The notes below the pieces were generated by a model. That model did not search any database, was not told where the DNA came from, and worked only from the letters and a program-made list of their open reading frames with translations. A DNA stretch of 64,000 nt, taken from positions 5,580,001-5,644,000 of the forward strand of contig NZ_CP020809.1 of NCBI RefSeq assembly GCF_002157835.1, written 5' to 3'. The stretch is from Mycobacterium dioxanotrophicus. GTDB taxonomy: Bacteria; Actinomycetota; Actinomycetes; Mycobacteriales; Mycobacteriaceae. Position numbers and translations under genes: made by a program. Every line of letters starts with the position of its first letter. Within the stretch, counting starts at the first letter, position 1. Positions 27,193 to 35,759 of this stretch are shown piece by piece.

Positions 27193-27657
27193 ATGCCTCA
27201 CGACACCCCGCCACCCCGGACCGGGTCCGACGAGACGACGACTCTGCGCGGTTTTCTCGATTACCTCCGCACCTCGATCGCGGCCAAGGTGGACGGGACG
27301 CCCGAGCCTGCCGTGCGGACGGCCGCGGTGCCGTCGGGCACCAACCTGCTCGGCCTCGTCGAGCACCTGACGCACGTCGAACGCTGGATCTTCCTCGGGG
27401 AGGACGTCACCGACTGGCAGGCGACGTTCTGCGCTCCGCAGGCGGACAGTGCCGCCGACGTCGTCGCCCGCTATCGGGCCACGGTCGCACGCGCCAACGA
27501 AATGCTGGACGGCTGTGGCGATCTCAACGCGCCCGTCCCCGGACGCGCCACCCCCAGCCTCCGCTGGGCCCTCACGCACATGATCGAGGAGACCGGGCGC
27601 CACGCGGGTCATGCGGACGTCATCCGCGAACTGATCGACGGCTCGACCGGCCGGTGA
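27193..27657 (+). CDS. DinB / DUF664 family protein
   Basis: A 154-residue four-helix-bundle protein: LRGFLDYLRTSIAAKVDG, LLGLVEHLTHVERWIF and LRWALTHMIEETGRHAGHADVIRELIDG. The His residues of HLTHVERW and the final RHAGHAD form the usual metal triad. Members include mycothiol- or bacillithiol-dependent transferases, so a thiol-transfer role in detoxification is possible. The frame continues upstream; the ATG giving MPHDTPPPRTGSDET places the known domain start at the right distance. Divergent from the RibD-like gene. Confidence 0.82.
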   Translation: MPHDTPPPRTGSDETTTLRGFLDYLRTSIAAKVDGTPEPAVRTAAVPSGTNLLGLVEHLTHVERWIFLGEDVTDWQATFCAPQADSAADVVARYRATVARANEMLDGCGDLNAPVPGRATPSLRWALTHMIEETGRHAGHADVIRELIDGSTGR

Positions 27658-27669
27658 ACCGATGACCGG

Positions 27670-28524
27670 TCAGCCCGGAACGTCCATGCGTTGCGTGCCC
27701 AGAACGGCCAGCAGCCGCATCGCCTCCTCTGACGGCGAGCCCGGTTCCGGCGTGTAGATCACCACGCGTTGATCGCGGTCGGCGATGTCGAGCGAATCAC
27801 AGTTGACCGCAACCGGGCCGACCACCGGATGGGCGAACGTCTTGCACAGGGTCGGCCGGGCCACGATGTCATGCGCATTCCACAACCGCGCGAATTCCTC
27901 GCTGCCGGAACGGAGTTCGGCGATCAGCTCACTGGTCTCCGGGTCATCGGGATACCGTGCGGCAGTGGCGCGCAGGTGCAGTGCGGCAGTGTGGGAGAAC
28001 TCGTCGGCGTCGGACACCCCGTACAGCCGCCGCCCGTCCGCCGGATGGGGCCCGAGAAACGCCCGTCGCACCAGATTGCGGTCCCGGCGCGACAGCGCCG
28101 AGAAGTCCTCCATCAGCGCGCACGCCAGGTCGTTCCAGGCGAGCACCTCATAGGTCGCCGACAGCACGATGGCAGCAGCTTGCGGCAACCGCTGGATCAG
28201 GTTGAGGATGCTCGGGCGTACCTCCCGCGGCGGGCCGGGTGGCCGCTGGAGTTCGACGCCGGCCAGCAAGTAGAGATACGCCCGCTCGGCATCGGAAAGG
28301 CGAAGTGCGCGAACCAGACCGGAAAGCACGTCACCCGACGGGTGCGGGGCCCTGGCCTGTTCGAGACGCGTGTAGTAGTCGGTCGAGATGAACGCCAGAT
28401 GCGCGACCTCGTCGCGCCGCAAACCCGGGGTGCGCCGCCGTTGCCCGACAGGCAGACCGACGTCCGCAGGCCGGATCCGCTCGCGCCTGCTACGCAGGAA
28501 CGCGCCCAACTCTCGCTTGTCCAC
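27670..28524 (-). CDS. XRE-type regulator with MmyB-like ligand domain
   Basis: A 284-residue regulator: an N-terminal HTH_3 domain (ELGAFLRSRRERI, RTPGLRRDEVAHLAFISTDYYTRLEQARAPHPS) and a C-terminal MmyB-like PAS-type domain (AAAIVLSATYEVLAWNDLACALM to the end). Proteins of this class often regulate a neighbouring oxidoreductase, and here an SDR gene is divergent with a CCAGGTA palindrome between. The start is a GTG. The likely ligand is a fatty acid, as in related MmyB structures; that part is inference. Confidence 0.88.
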   Translation of the reverse strand: MDKRELGAFLRSRRERIRPADVGLPVGQRRRTPGLRRDEVAHLAFISTDYYTRLEQARAPHPSGDVLSGLVRALRLSDAERAYLYLLAGVELQRPPGPPREVRPSILNLIQRLPQAAAIVLSATYEVLAWNDLACALMEDFSALSRRDRNLVRRAFLGPHPADGRRLYGVSDADEFSHTAALHLRATAARYPDDPETSELIAELRSGSEEFARLWNAHDIVARPTLCKTFAHPVVGPVAVNCDSLDIADRDQRVVIYTPEPGSPSEEAMRLLAVLGTQRMDVPG

Positions 28525-28556
28525 GCCGCCATTCTCCGTGCGACCGCCGAACGCAG

Positions 28557-28577
28557 CCAGGTACCGCTGATACCTGG
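28557..28577. promoter_or_regulatory. Palindromic operator between MmyB regulator and SDR
   Basis: CCAGGTA-N7-TACCTGG is a perfect inverted repeat with 7-bp arms. It lies 33 bp upstream of the regulator GTG and 34 bp from the SDR ATG, midway between, so one dimer could control both genes. Confidence 0.7.
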
Positions 28578-28610
28578 ATAAGACCGGCGCGCGCCCGCAG
28601 GCTCGCTGTC

Positions 28611-29387
28611 ATGACTTCCCCCACGAAAACCGGCCTGCTGGAAGGCAAGATCGCATTCATCACCGGCGCGGGTCGCGGTATCGGCGCCGCGGCCGCTCAG
28701 TTGTTCGCCGCCGAGGGCGCCACCGTCGTCCTCGCGGCGCGGACCGAGAGCGAGCTCAAGGCGGTCACCGAGGACATCCGATCCGCAGGCGGCACCGCCG
28801 ATTACGTGGTCTGTGACCTGGCCGCCGGATCCAGTGTGCGGGCCGCGGTGCAGCGTGCCGTCGAGCTCTGGGGGCGTCTCGACATCGCCTTCAACAACGG
28901 TGCGACGATCCAGCCGCCGGGACCACTGCACGAGGTGTCCGAAGACGACTTCGACCACGTCTACACGGTCAACCTCAAAGGCCTGTGGCTGGCGCTGTCC
29001 GCCGAGGTGACCGCCATCAGCGCGACGACCAAAACCGGTGCGATCCTGAACAATTCCAGCATCGGGAGCCTGCACAGCAATCCCGACCTGCCGGCCTACG
29101 GAGCGATGAAGCGAGCGGTCAACAGCCTCACCGAGTCAGCCGCCGTGAGCTACGGGCCGCAGGGTATCCGGGTCAATGCGATCGCTCCCGGGCCGACCAT
29201 GACCGAAATGATCCAGCAGTGGGAGGACGCCAGTCCCGGGGTCGTCGAACGACTGGTCGCGGACACACCTCTGCGCCGCGCGGCGCGGCCCGACGAGATC
29301 GCTCAAGCCGCCGCCTGGTTGCTCAGCGACCGCGCGTCCTACGTCACGGGTGCAACGCTGCGGGTCGACGGCGGGACCTGGGTGTGA
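28611..29387 (+). CDS. Short-chain dehydrogenase/reductase
   Basis: A 258-residue classical SDR: cofactor motif TGAGRGIG near residue 20, an atypical NNGA in place of NNAG, catalytic Ser in NNSSIGSLH and YGAMK (Y-x-x-x-K), plus the C-terminal YVTGATLRVDGGTWV. It should use NAD(P)H on an unknown carbonyl or alcohol. It is divergent from the MmyB regulator and probably its target. Confidence 0.88.
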   Translation: MTSPTKTGLLEGKIAFITGAGRGIGAAAAQLFAAEGATVVLAARTESELKAVTEDIRSAGGTADYVVCDLAAGSSVRAAVQRAVELWGRLDIAFNNGATIQPPGPLHEVSEDDFDHVYTVNLKGLWLALSAEVTAISATTKTGAILNNSSIGSLHSNPDLPAYGAMKRAVNSLTESAAVSYGPQGIRVNAIAPGPTMTEMIQQWEDASPGVVERLVADTPLRRAARPDEIAQAAAWLLSDRASYVTGATLRVDGGTWV

Positions 29388-29459
29388 CCGAGGCGACCGG
29401 CAAATCCTCGGCTGTTGCCAGCCGGCCCGGGTAGCCTGGCCTCGACCGGGGAGGAAATC

Positions 29460-30347
29460 GTGTTCCATGAGTTGATCGCGCTGGGTATCCGTTCAGGTGC
29501 GGTGTACCGCGTGAACATCGCCGACGGCTCAGCGACACCCGTACACAACGACGGCCTCGGCCCGTCCCCCGACGGCGTGGTGGTGCGTGACGGTGTCATC
29601 TACTGGACCACCATGGGCGTCCCCACCCGCGACCCGGCACTCAAAGGCGAAGCCAGCCTGGACTATTCGTCGCGTAACGGGGGTCTGCACGCGGTGCGCC
29701 TGGATGGCACCGACGCACACGACGTGATTCCCGTCGGTTCGCTGACAACCGGTAAGCAACTCACCATCGACGCCGCAGGCACCCTCTACTGGGGTGACCG
29801 TGAGGGCTGCCGGGTGAGCTGTGTGCGTCCCGACGGCAGCGCCTTGACCGACCTCGTGGTCAACGCCCGTGACGACAGCTGGCTGCAGGAATGCGTCGGC
29901 GTCGCCGTCACGTCCACTCACCTCTACTGGACCCAGAAGGGGCCGGCCAAGGGCGGCAAAGGCCGAATCCTGCGGGCCGGCTTGACCATTCCCGCCGGGC
30001 AGACCGCGGCCGACCGTACCGACATCGACGTGCTGTGGGATCACCTGCCGGAGCCGATCGACCTGGAGGTCCACGGCGACTGGCTGTATTGGACCGACCG
30101 CGGCGCTCCGCCGGCCGGCAACACCCTCAACAGGGCACCGCTACCCGGCCCCGGTGCCACCGGGGTCGAACCGGAGATCCTCGCCGACGGATTCGCCGAA
30201 GCGATCGGCCTTGCCGTCGACGAGGACACCGCGTACGTCTCGGACCTCGGCGGGCACATCCGGGCCGTGCCATTGCCCGGGCGTCCCGGGGCCCCTCGGC
30301 TGGTCGCCGACATGGGTGAACCGATCTCCGGGATCGCCGGGATCTGA
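29460..30347 (+). CDS. YWTD-type beta-propeller protein
   Basis: A 295-residue six-bladed propeller with LDL-receptor-like YWTD signatures: VIYWTTMG, LYWGDREG, LYWTQKG and LYWTDRG occur at regular spacing. There is no signal peptide, so it should be cytoplasmic. GGGGAGGAA lies about 5 nt before the GTG start, which decides for this start over upstream alternatives. Relatives are sometimes annotated as SMP-30-like lactonases, but the metal ligands of that family were not identified here. It sits between an SDR and a 3-hydroxyacyl-CoA dehydrogenase and may act in the same degradative pathway. Confidence 0.72.
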   Translation: MFHELIALGIRSGAVYRVNIADGSATPVHNDGLGPSPDGVVVRDGVIYWTTMGVPTRDPALKGEASLDYSSRNGGLHAVRLDGTDAHDVIPVGSLTTGKQLTIDAAGTLYWGDREGCRVSCVRPDGSALTDLVVNARDDSWLQECVGVAVTSTHLYWTQKGPAKGGKGRILRAGLTIPAGQTAADRTDIDVLWDHLPEPIDLEVHGDWLYWTDRGAPPAGNTLNRAPLPGPGATGVEPEILADGFAEAIGLAVDEDTAYVSDLGGHIRAVPLPGRPGAPRLVADMGEPISGIAGI

Positions 30348-30363
30348 GTCGACAGGAGGGTAC

Positions 30364-31227
30364 ATGACCTACGCACACACCTTCGCCGACGTCGAGCACC
30401 GCCCGGTCGCCGTGATCGGCGCCGGCACGCTCGGACGGCGCATCGCCCTGATGTTCACCTCCCGCGGCGGCACTGCCCGCGTCTACGATCCGAGCGCCGA
30501 ACAAGCCACCGCTGCAACGGAATATGTCGCACGGACGCTGACCGGGGTGATCGAGCGCCGAGGCTCGGGTGCGGTCGGTCGCGCCGAGGCCGCCGGGTCG
30601 GTCGCCGACGCGCTGAGGGACGCCTGGCTGGTCGTGGAGGCCGTCCCCGAACGGTTGGACATCAAGATCCCGCTGTGGGGCCAGATCGACGCTGCAGCAC
30701 CCGCCGACACGATCTTCGTGACCAATTCGTCGTCGTATCCGTCCCGGCTGATGACAGAACACATCCGGGACAAGAGCCGGATGTGCAACATGCACTTCTA
30801 CATGCCGCCCGGGTCCAACGCCGTCGACCTGATGTCCGACGGCGAAACCAGCCGCGAGGTGCTCGACACTCTGTTGGCGGTGCTGCCCGAGTACGACATC
30901 CATCCGTTCGAGGCCCGCAAGGAAAGCGTCGGCTTCATCTTCAACCGGGTGTGGGCGGCGATCAAACGCGAGTGTCTCGAAGTCGTCGCCGAGGGCGTGG
31001 CCCGTCCGGAGGATGTCGACGGCATGTTCCGGATCAACTGGCACATGCCCGTCGGGCCGTTCCAGATGATGGACCAGGTCGGCCTCGACGTCGTGCTCGA
31101 CATCGAGAACCACTACGCCGAGGAGAATCCGCACCTTCCGGCGGGGCCACGTGAGCTGCTGCATCGCTACGTCGACGCGGGCAAGCTCGGCGTGAAGACC
31201 GGAGAAGGTTTCTACCGGCGCCGCTGA
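30364..31227 (+). CDS. 3-hydroxyacyl-CoA dehydrogenase-like NAD-binding protein
   Basis: A 287-residue 3HCDH-family protein: Rossmann motif VAVIGAGTLGRRIALMF, the NSSSYPSRLM stretch, MHFYMPPGSN (normally HFFNP) and the C-terminal domain ending LGVKTGEGFYRRR. It should oxidise a 3-hydroxyacyl-type substrate with NAD+. The altered HFYMP motif suggests a non-fatty-acyl substrate. A GGAGGG ribosome site precedes the ATG, 16 nt after the propeller gene, so the two are co-transcribed. Confidence 0.85.
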   Translation: MTYAHTFADVEHRPVAVIGAGTLGRRIALMFTSRGGTARVYDPSAEQATAATEYVARTLTGVIERRGSGAVGRAEAAGSVADALRDAWLVVEAVPERLDIKIPLWGQIDAAAPADTIFVTNSSSYPSRLMTEHIRDKSRMCNMHFYMPPGSNAVDLMSDGETSREVLDTLLAVLPEYDIHPFEARKESVGFIFNRVWAAIKRECLEVVAEGVARPEDVDGMFRINWHMPVGPFQMMDQVGLDVVLDIENHYAEENPHLPAGPRELLHRYVDAGKLGVKTGEGFYRRR

Positions 31228-31306
31228 ACCGCCCGATCAAGCTGCCAAATTGCTGTGAACACCCTACGATGCCCGTGGGCTGGGGGATCGACTGCAAAGG
31301 ACGGCA

Positions 31307-32269
31307 ATGGCGTCAACGAAGTACATCGGTTATGTCGGCGGTGTGGCGGTAGCCGTGGGTGTGGGTGCGGCGATCGCCGCTGCCGGCCAGGGCACCGCCA
31401 ACGCCGACGCGACCGACGGCGGTTCGGCCGCCAAGGACGCCGGCACCAGTACGTCGGTCAATGCCGGGCCCAAACGCTCTGCGCCGGGGCCGGCCAAGAC
31501 GCTGTCGAAGATCAATGACAACGTGGCGAAGGTCAGCGCTCAGGTCACCAAGACGGCGCACTCGGTGTCCGCGTCGATCTCGGACTCGCTGGCCAAGCCC
31601 GCCGCGAAACCGGTGACCAAGGTCGGCAGCAAGCCCACGCCGAGCCCGGCGGACTTCGAGGCCAAGCAGGTCGACCGGCTCAAGAAGATGTTCGAGCCCA
31701 GGCAGGCCGCCGCACAGCCCACCGCGCCGAAGCCGGACAGCTCCGTCGACGCGCCGGTGTCACGGGCGGCTGTGCAGGCCGACACTCCTGCACCGACGGC
31801 TGCCCCGGCCTGGAGCCCGAATCCGTTCCGTACTGATGATCCGACGCCGACGAACGAGCCCGAGCTGGTGCAGCAGCTCAGCAGCACCCTGATCGGGATC
31901 ACCCCGGAAGCGTTGCAGCCCTTCACCCGCGAAGGTGTGGAGGCCGGTTACCGGGTCAGCCAGATGGTGCCGTGGCTCAACATCGTCGTGCCTGCCACCA
32001 AGATCATCCCGAACCTGTCCCCCGCCCTGCAGAGCGGGGACGACGGGGCACGTGCACGCCAGGTCATCGTCAACCAGTTGCTGATCACCACCCAGCCCGG
32101 CTCGATCGCGTTTTACGGGTACGACGAGGTCGCCGATCTGCTCAACGTGGAGCACCCGGCCGACGATCTCAAGCAGCAGGCCTTCGTCACGGCGTGGAAC
32201 ATCCTCGACCCGTTCCACCTGGCGCATGTTCCGGATGAGTCGGGTATCGACCGGACCTACGCCGTGTGA
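31307..32269 (+). CDS. Exported Ala/Pro-rich mycobacterial protein
   Basis: A 320-residue protein with a signal segment (GYVGGVAVAVGVGAAIAAAGQGTANADA, cleavage likely at the ANA-DA site) and a low-complexity Ala/Ser/Thr/Pro/Lys region to about residue 170. A conserved-looking domain follows: ELVQQLSSTLIGITPEALQPFT, then VIVNQLLITTQPGSIAFYGYDEVADLLNVEHP. It resembles the wall- or surface-associated secreted proteins common in Mycolicibacterium, some of which precede PE-PGRS- or esterase-like domains; none is present here. Function is unknown. An AAAGGA ribosome site is 8 nt before the ATG. Confidence 0.7.
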   Translation: MASTKYIGYVGGVAVAVGVGAAIAAAGQGTANADATDGGSAAKDAGTSTSVNAGPKRSAPGPAKTLSKINDNVAKVSAQVTKTAHSVSASISDSLAKPAAKPVTKVGSKPTPSPADFEAKQVDRLKKMFEPRQAAAQPTAPKPDSSVDAPVSRAAVQADTPAPTAAPAWSPNPFRTDDPTPTNEPELVQQLSSTLIGITPEALQPFTREGVEAGYRVSQMVPWLNIVVPATKIIPNLSPALQSGDDGARARQVIVNQLLITTQPGSIAFYGYDEVADLLNVEHPADDLKQQAFVTAWNILDPFHLAHVPDESGIDRTYAV

Positions 32270-32289
32270 CGCGGACCGGCTCCGCCGCG

Positions 32290-33843
32290 CTACGCCATCG
32301 ACGGGCTGTCGTGGCGTAGCGTCTCGCCGCGGAAGAACGCCTCACTGCGCGAGCGCCACACGAGCATGAGCACGGCACCGAGCAGCAGGATGCCGAACCC
32401 CATGAAGAACACCAGCCCGATACCGCCGATCGCGGCGCCGCTGCCGTTCTCCGGGTTCATGCTCTCCTTGATCGAGAACGCGAAGACTGCGGCGAGGATG
32501 ATGCCACCGGTCAGCGGGAACAGCAGTTTGAACACGATGTTGTGGGCGCTGGTGAACAGTTCTCGCCGGAAGTACCAGACACACGCGAACGCCGTGATGC
32601 CGTAGTACCAGCAGATCATGATGCCAAGGGCGGCAATGGTATCCAGCAGGGCGCTTTCGGAGAGCAGGCTCACCACGGTGTAGAAGACACCCGTCACCAC
32701 GCCTGCGGTCACCGTCGCGAAGCGTGGCACCAGGTAGCGCGGGCTCACTTCGGCGAACCGAGGTGGGAACGCCCGGTACGCACCCATGGCCAGCATGGCC
32801 CGGGCGGCAGGCAGGAAGGTGGTCTGCAGGCTCGCCACCGACGATGCCAGCACCGCCAGGAACAGGAACGGACCGAGCCACTTGCCGAGCACCGGATCGG
32901 CCAGTGCGGCGAAGACATTGCTCTCGTTCTCCGGATTGCCAAGGCCGAGGCCGTCTTCCCCGACGCCGGCGTACATCATCACCGCGACCGCGATCAACAG
33001 GTAGGTGGCCAAGATGGACAGCACGCACAGCAGCCCCGCGCGGCCTGGCACCTTCGTCGGATCCTTGCTCTCCTCACCCAGGGTCAGGCAGGTGTCCCAG
33101 CCCCAGAACGCGAAGATCGATCCGGTGACGCCAACCACGAAGGCGCTGAAGGTGAGTCCGGTCAACGGGTTGAACCAATCGAGGTCGAACGACAATCCGG
33201 CCGGCGCCGCACCGCGGCCCACGTGGATGAAGGCCATCACCGCGAAGCCCAGCAGCACCACCATCTGAAAGCCGACCAGCACGTACTGCACCCGCTCACT
33301 GGTGGTGATGCCCCGGCTGGCGATGAGGGTCGCGATGGCCAGGAACACCAACGTGGTGGCGATGTTGATGGCCTTGTGCTGCGCAAGATCGGCTATCTGG
33401 GGTTGCCCGGCGACCCGCGCGATGAAGAGATAGAAGAATTCGACGGCGATGGCCGCGAGGTTGGACAGCACGATGATGGTCGCCATCACCATGCCCCAGC
33501 CGCACATCCAGCCGACGTAGGGCCCGAAGGCCTTGGTCGACCAGGTGAACGACGCACCGCAGTCGGGGGCAACGGAATTCAGTTCCCGATAGGCGTATGC
33601 GGTGAGGAACATCGGGATGAACCCGGCGATGAGGATGGCCGGCATCTTCAGTGCGACGGACGCGACGATCAGCCCGATGCTGGCGGTCAGGGTGTAGCCG
33701 GGGGCGACCGACGAGATGCCGAGCACGGCACCCGAAAACGTCCCGACCTTACCGGCGGCCAGGCCCTTGGAAACCAGCCCGGCCGCTCCTTCCGCCACCT
33801 CCAGCTCGTGATGCGCCACGGATTCCGAAGGGGTTTCAGGCAT
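32290..33843 (-). CDS. APC-family amino acid permease
   Basis: About 517 residues with some 12 transmembrane segments: GAVLGISSVAPGYTLTASIGLIVAS is the family-defining first segment, followed by the VAPDCGASFTWSTKAFGPYVGW block, FAFWGWDTCLTLGEESKDPTKVPGRAGL and others. It should import an amino acid or related amine with protons. The ATG overlaps the stop of the upstream universal stress gene in ATGA (a GTG one codon earlier is also possible), so the pair is translationally coupled and may be co-regulated by stress or starvation. Confidence 0.88.
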   Translation of the reverse strand: MPETPSESVAHHELEVAEGAAGLVSKGLAAGKVGTFSGAVLGISSVAPGYTLTASIGLIVASVALKMPAILIAGFIPMFLTAYAYRELNSVAPDCGASFTWSTKAFGPYVGWMCGWGMVMATIIVLSNLAAIAVEFFYLFIARVAGQPQIADLAQHKAINIATTLVFLAIATLIASRGITTSERVQYVLVGFQMVVLLGFAVMAFIHVGRGAAPAGLSFDLDWFNPLTGLTFSAFVVGVTGSIFAFWGWDTCLTLGEESKDPTKVPGRAGLLCVLSILATYLLIAVAVMMYAGVGEDGLGLGNPENESNVFAALADPVLGKWLGPFLFLAVLASSVASLQTTFLPAARAMLAMGAYRAFPPRFAEVSPRYLVPRFATVTAGVVTGVFYTVVSLLSESALLDTIAALGIMICWYYGITAFACVWYFRRELFTSAHNIVFKLLFPLTGGIILAAVFAFSIKESMNPENGSGAAIGGIGLVFFMGFGILLLGAVLMLVWRSRSEAFFRGETLRHDSPSMA

Positions 33844-34730
33844 CACTGACCCTCGCCGTCACTCACATCGTCGCGCGGGACCACAATCATCGGAACATCG
33901 ACCACCCGCAACATCTTTGCGGCCGTGGAGCCGAGGAAAATGCGCTTGGGTGCGCTCAGCCGGCTGGAACCCACCATCAGCACGTCCCCGTCGTGCCACT
34001 CGAGCTTGTTCACCGCGGCTTCCACCGTCGCCCCGTTCACCACCGTCGAGGTCACCGGAAAGCCCTCGGGCAGACTGGCTTTCGCGGTTTCCAAGGTTTC
34101 GCGGGCGTGGTCCTGCGCGTGCTCACGAACGGCGTCGTCATCTGAGCGCAACGTACCGAAGGTGGGATCGAGTGCTACCAGCGACACCAGCCGCAGCGGG
34201 GTGCCTGCCGCCTTGCTGGCCCGTACCGCGGTGTCCAGCAACCGATCCGCACCCTTGCGCGTGCCGAGTGCGCAGGTGACTTCCCTAACCCGTTCGATCG
34301 TCGATTGCCGAGTTCCGCGGGGCGCCACCGCCACTGGGACCGGCGACGAATGCAGCAGTTCGTTGACCACCGAGCCCAGCGAGAAGCTGCCTGCCAGGCC
34401 GCCTCCGGAACCGCCGACCACGATGGCCTCGGCGTCGAGCCGCACCGCCTCGTGGATCAGTCCGTCGGTGAACGATTCGTCGAAACTCAGATGACTGTGG
34501 GCGACAACGTCGTCGGGTACCGAGGCAACCGCGTCGGCGAGCCAGCCCTTGGCCTGCTCGGCGAGCACCTCTTCATATCCGCCCTTGGGCACCAGTGCGG
34601 GCAGGCCCGTGTCCTGAGGTAAGACGATGCATATCTCAACCTCGGCGCCGAGCGTTCGGGCGAATCGCACCGCCAGAGCCAACGCGTCGGCGCCACCGGC
34701 TGTGGCGAGATATCCAACGACCAACTTCAT
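33843..34730 (-). CDS. Tandem universal stress protein
   Basis: A 295-residue protein with two UspA domains: the first begins MKLVVGYLATAGGADALALAVRFA and ends GGSGGGLAGSFSLGSVVNELLHSSPVPVAVAP (ATP-binding GxxGxS-like motif), the second ends DVLMVGSSRLSAPKRIFLGSTAAKMLRVVDVPMIVVP. Such tandem USPs bind ATP or cAMP and act in dormancy and stress. The reading frame is open far upstream, but the ATG giving MKLVV is the only one that begins the domain correctly. It may regulate the coupled permease. Confidence 0.9.
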   Translation of the reverse strand: MKLVVGYLATAGGADALALAVRFARTLGAEVEICIVLPQDTGLPALVPKGGYEEVLAEQAKGWLADAVASVPDDVVAHSHLSFDESFTDGLIHEAVRLDAEAIVVGGSGGGLAGSFSLGSVVNELLHSSPVPVAVAPRGTRQSTIERVREVTCALGTRKGADRLLDTAVRASKAAGTPLRLVSLVALDPTFGTLRSDDDAVREHAQDHARETLETAKASLPEGFPVTSTVVNGATVEAAVNKLEWHDGDVLMVGSSRLSAPKRIFLGSTAAKMLRVVDVPMIVVPRDDVSDGEGQ

Positions 34731-34840
34731 CAGGCACCACCGTTCCCGCACTGCGTTGTGCGACCGTAGTCGCACAGATCCTGTCAACCCACGGCGCGGT
34801 TTATCAGCGCTTCGCCGAAATTGACCGCGGCGCGGAACAA

Positions 34841-35710
34841 TCAGTCGAGGTACTCGGCGACGCCGTCGTCCAGCACCACTCGCTCGCCGGTGCCGTCCGG
34901 TGCGGCGGCGGCGGTGCGGAACACGGCCTTCCCGGGTTCGGTGCGCCAGATCGACGTGGTCAGCGTCTCCCCGGGAAACACCGGTGAACTGAACCGCGAC
35001 GCAACGGCACGCAGTTTGGTCGCGTTCCCGCCGCACAACTCCGCAACCAGGGCACGCCCGGCCACGCCGTAGGTGCACAGCCCGTGCAGGATCGGTTTCG
35101 GGAAGCCCGCGAGGTTCTTGGCGAACCACGGATCGCTGTGCAGCGGATTGCGGTCACCGGACAGCCGGTAGATCAGCGCCTGGTCCTCGCGGGTGGGCAG
35201 CGCCAATCGGGCATCCGGTTCGGACTCCGGGATCTCCGGGGCCGCCGGACGCTGCCCGGGCTGTCCTCCGAAACCGCCCTCGCCCCGAATCACCACGGTG
35301 GTAAGGGTTTCCACGAGCACCTCGTCGGTCGCCGGATCGGTGCCGATGCCTTTGAACATCACCACGGCGTTCTTGCCCTCACCCTTGTCCTGGATGTCGG
35401 CAACCTCGGAGACCACCTTCAGTTTCCCGGCAGGCGGCAACGGTTTTGCCACCCGGATTTCCTGGGAGCCGTGCAGCAGCATCCCGAAGTTGAACGTGCC
35501 GATCTTGGCGGCCGCGGCGAAGGGCGAGCACGCGATGATCGCGTAGGTCGGCAGCACCTGCTGCTCGATGTCGTGACTGTTCTCGGTGGTGAACTGCAGA
35601 TCGTCGAGGCCCGCGCCGACGCCGATGGCGTAGAGCAGGGTGTCGCGATCGGTCCAGTCGAAGACGTACGGATCGGTTTTCTCACCGATGGCGTTGGGGT
35701 TGATCGGCAT
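34841..35710 (-). CDS. htdY: MaoC-like (R)-specific enoyl-CoA / hydroxyacyl dehydratase
   Basis: A 289-residue double hotdog protein like Rv3389c (HtdY). The N-terminal hotdog starts at NPNAIGEKTDPYVFDWTDRDTLLYAIGVG. The C-terminal hotdog has the hydratase-2 motif YRLSGDRNPLHSDPWFAKNLAGFPKPILHGLCTYG, in which Asp and His are catalytic. It hydrates trans-2-enoyl-CoA or dehydrates (R)-3-hydroxyacyl-CoA of C8 and longer. The ATG giving MPINPNAIG is preferred to an extension that overlaps the divergent acrA1 start. Divergence from acrA1 matches M. tuberculosis. Confidence 0.9.
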   Translation of the reverse strand: MPINPNAIGEKTDPYVFDWTDRDTLLYAIGVGAGLDDLQFTTENSHDIEQQVLPTYAIIACSPFAAAAKIGTFNFGMLLHGSQEIRVAKPLPPAGKLKVVSEVADIQDKGEGKNAVVMFKGIGTDPATDEVLVETLTTVVIRGEGGFGGQPGQRPAAPEIPESEPDARLALPTREDQALIYRLSGDRNPLHSDPWFAKNLAGFPKPILHGLCTYGVAGRALVAELCGGNATKLRAVASRFSSPVFPGETLTTSIWRTEPGKAVFRTAAAAPDGTGERVVLDDGVAEYLD

Positions 35711-35759
35711 GAATCGGACGATAGACCGTCGGTTGACGTTTGCCCGATCAGGGGCGACC

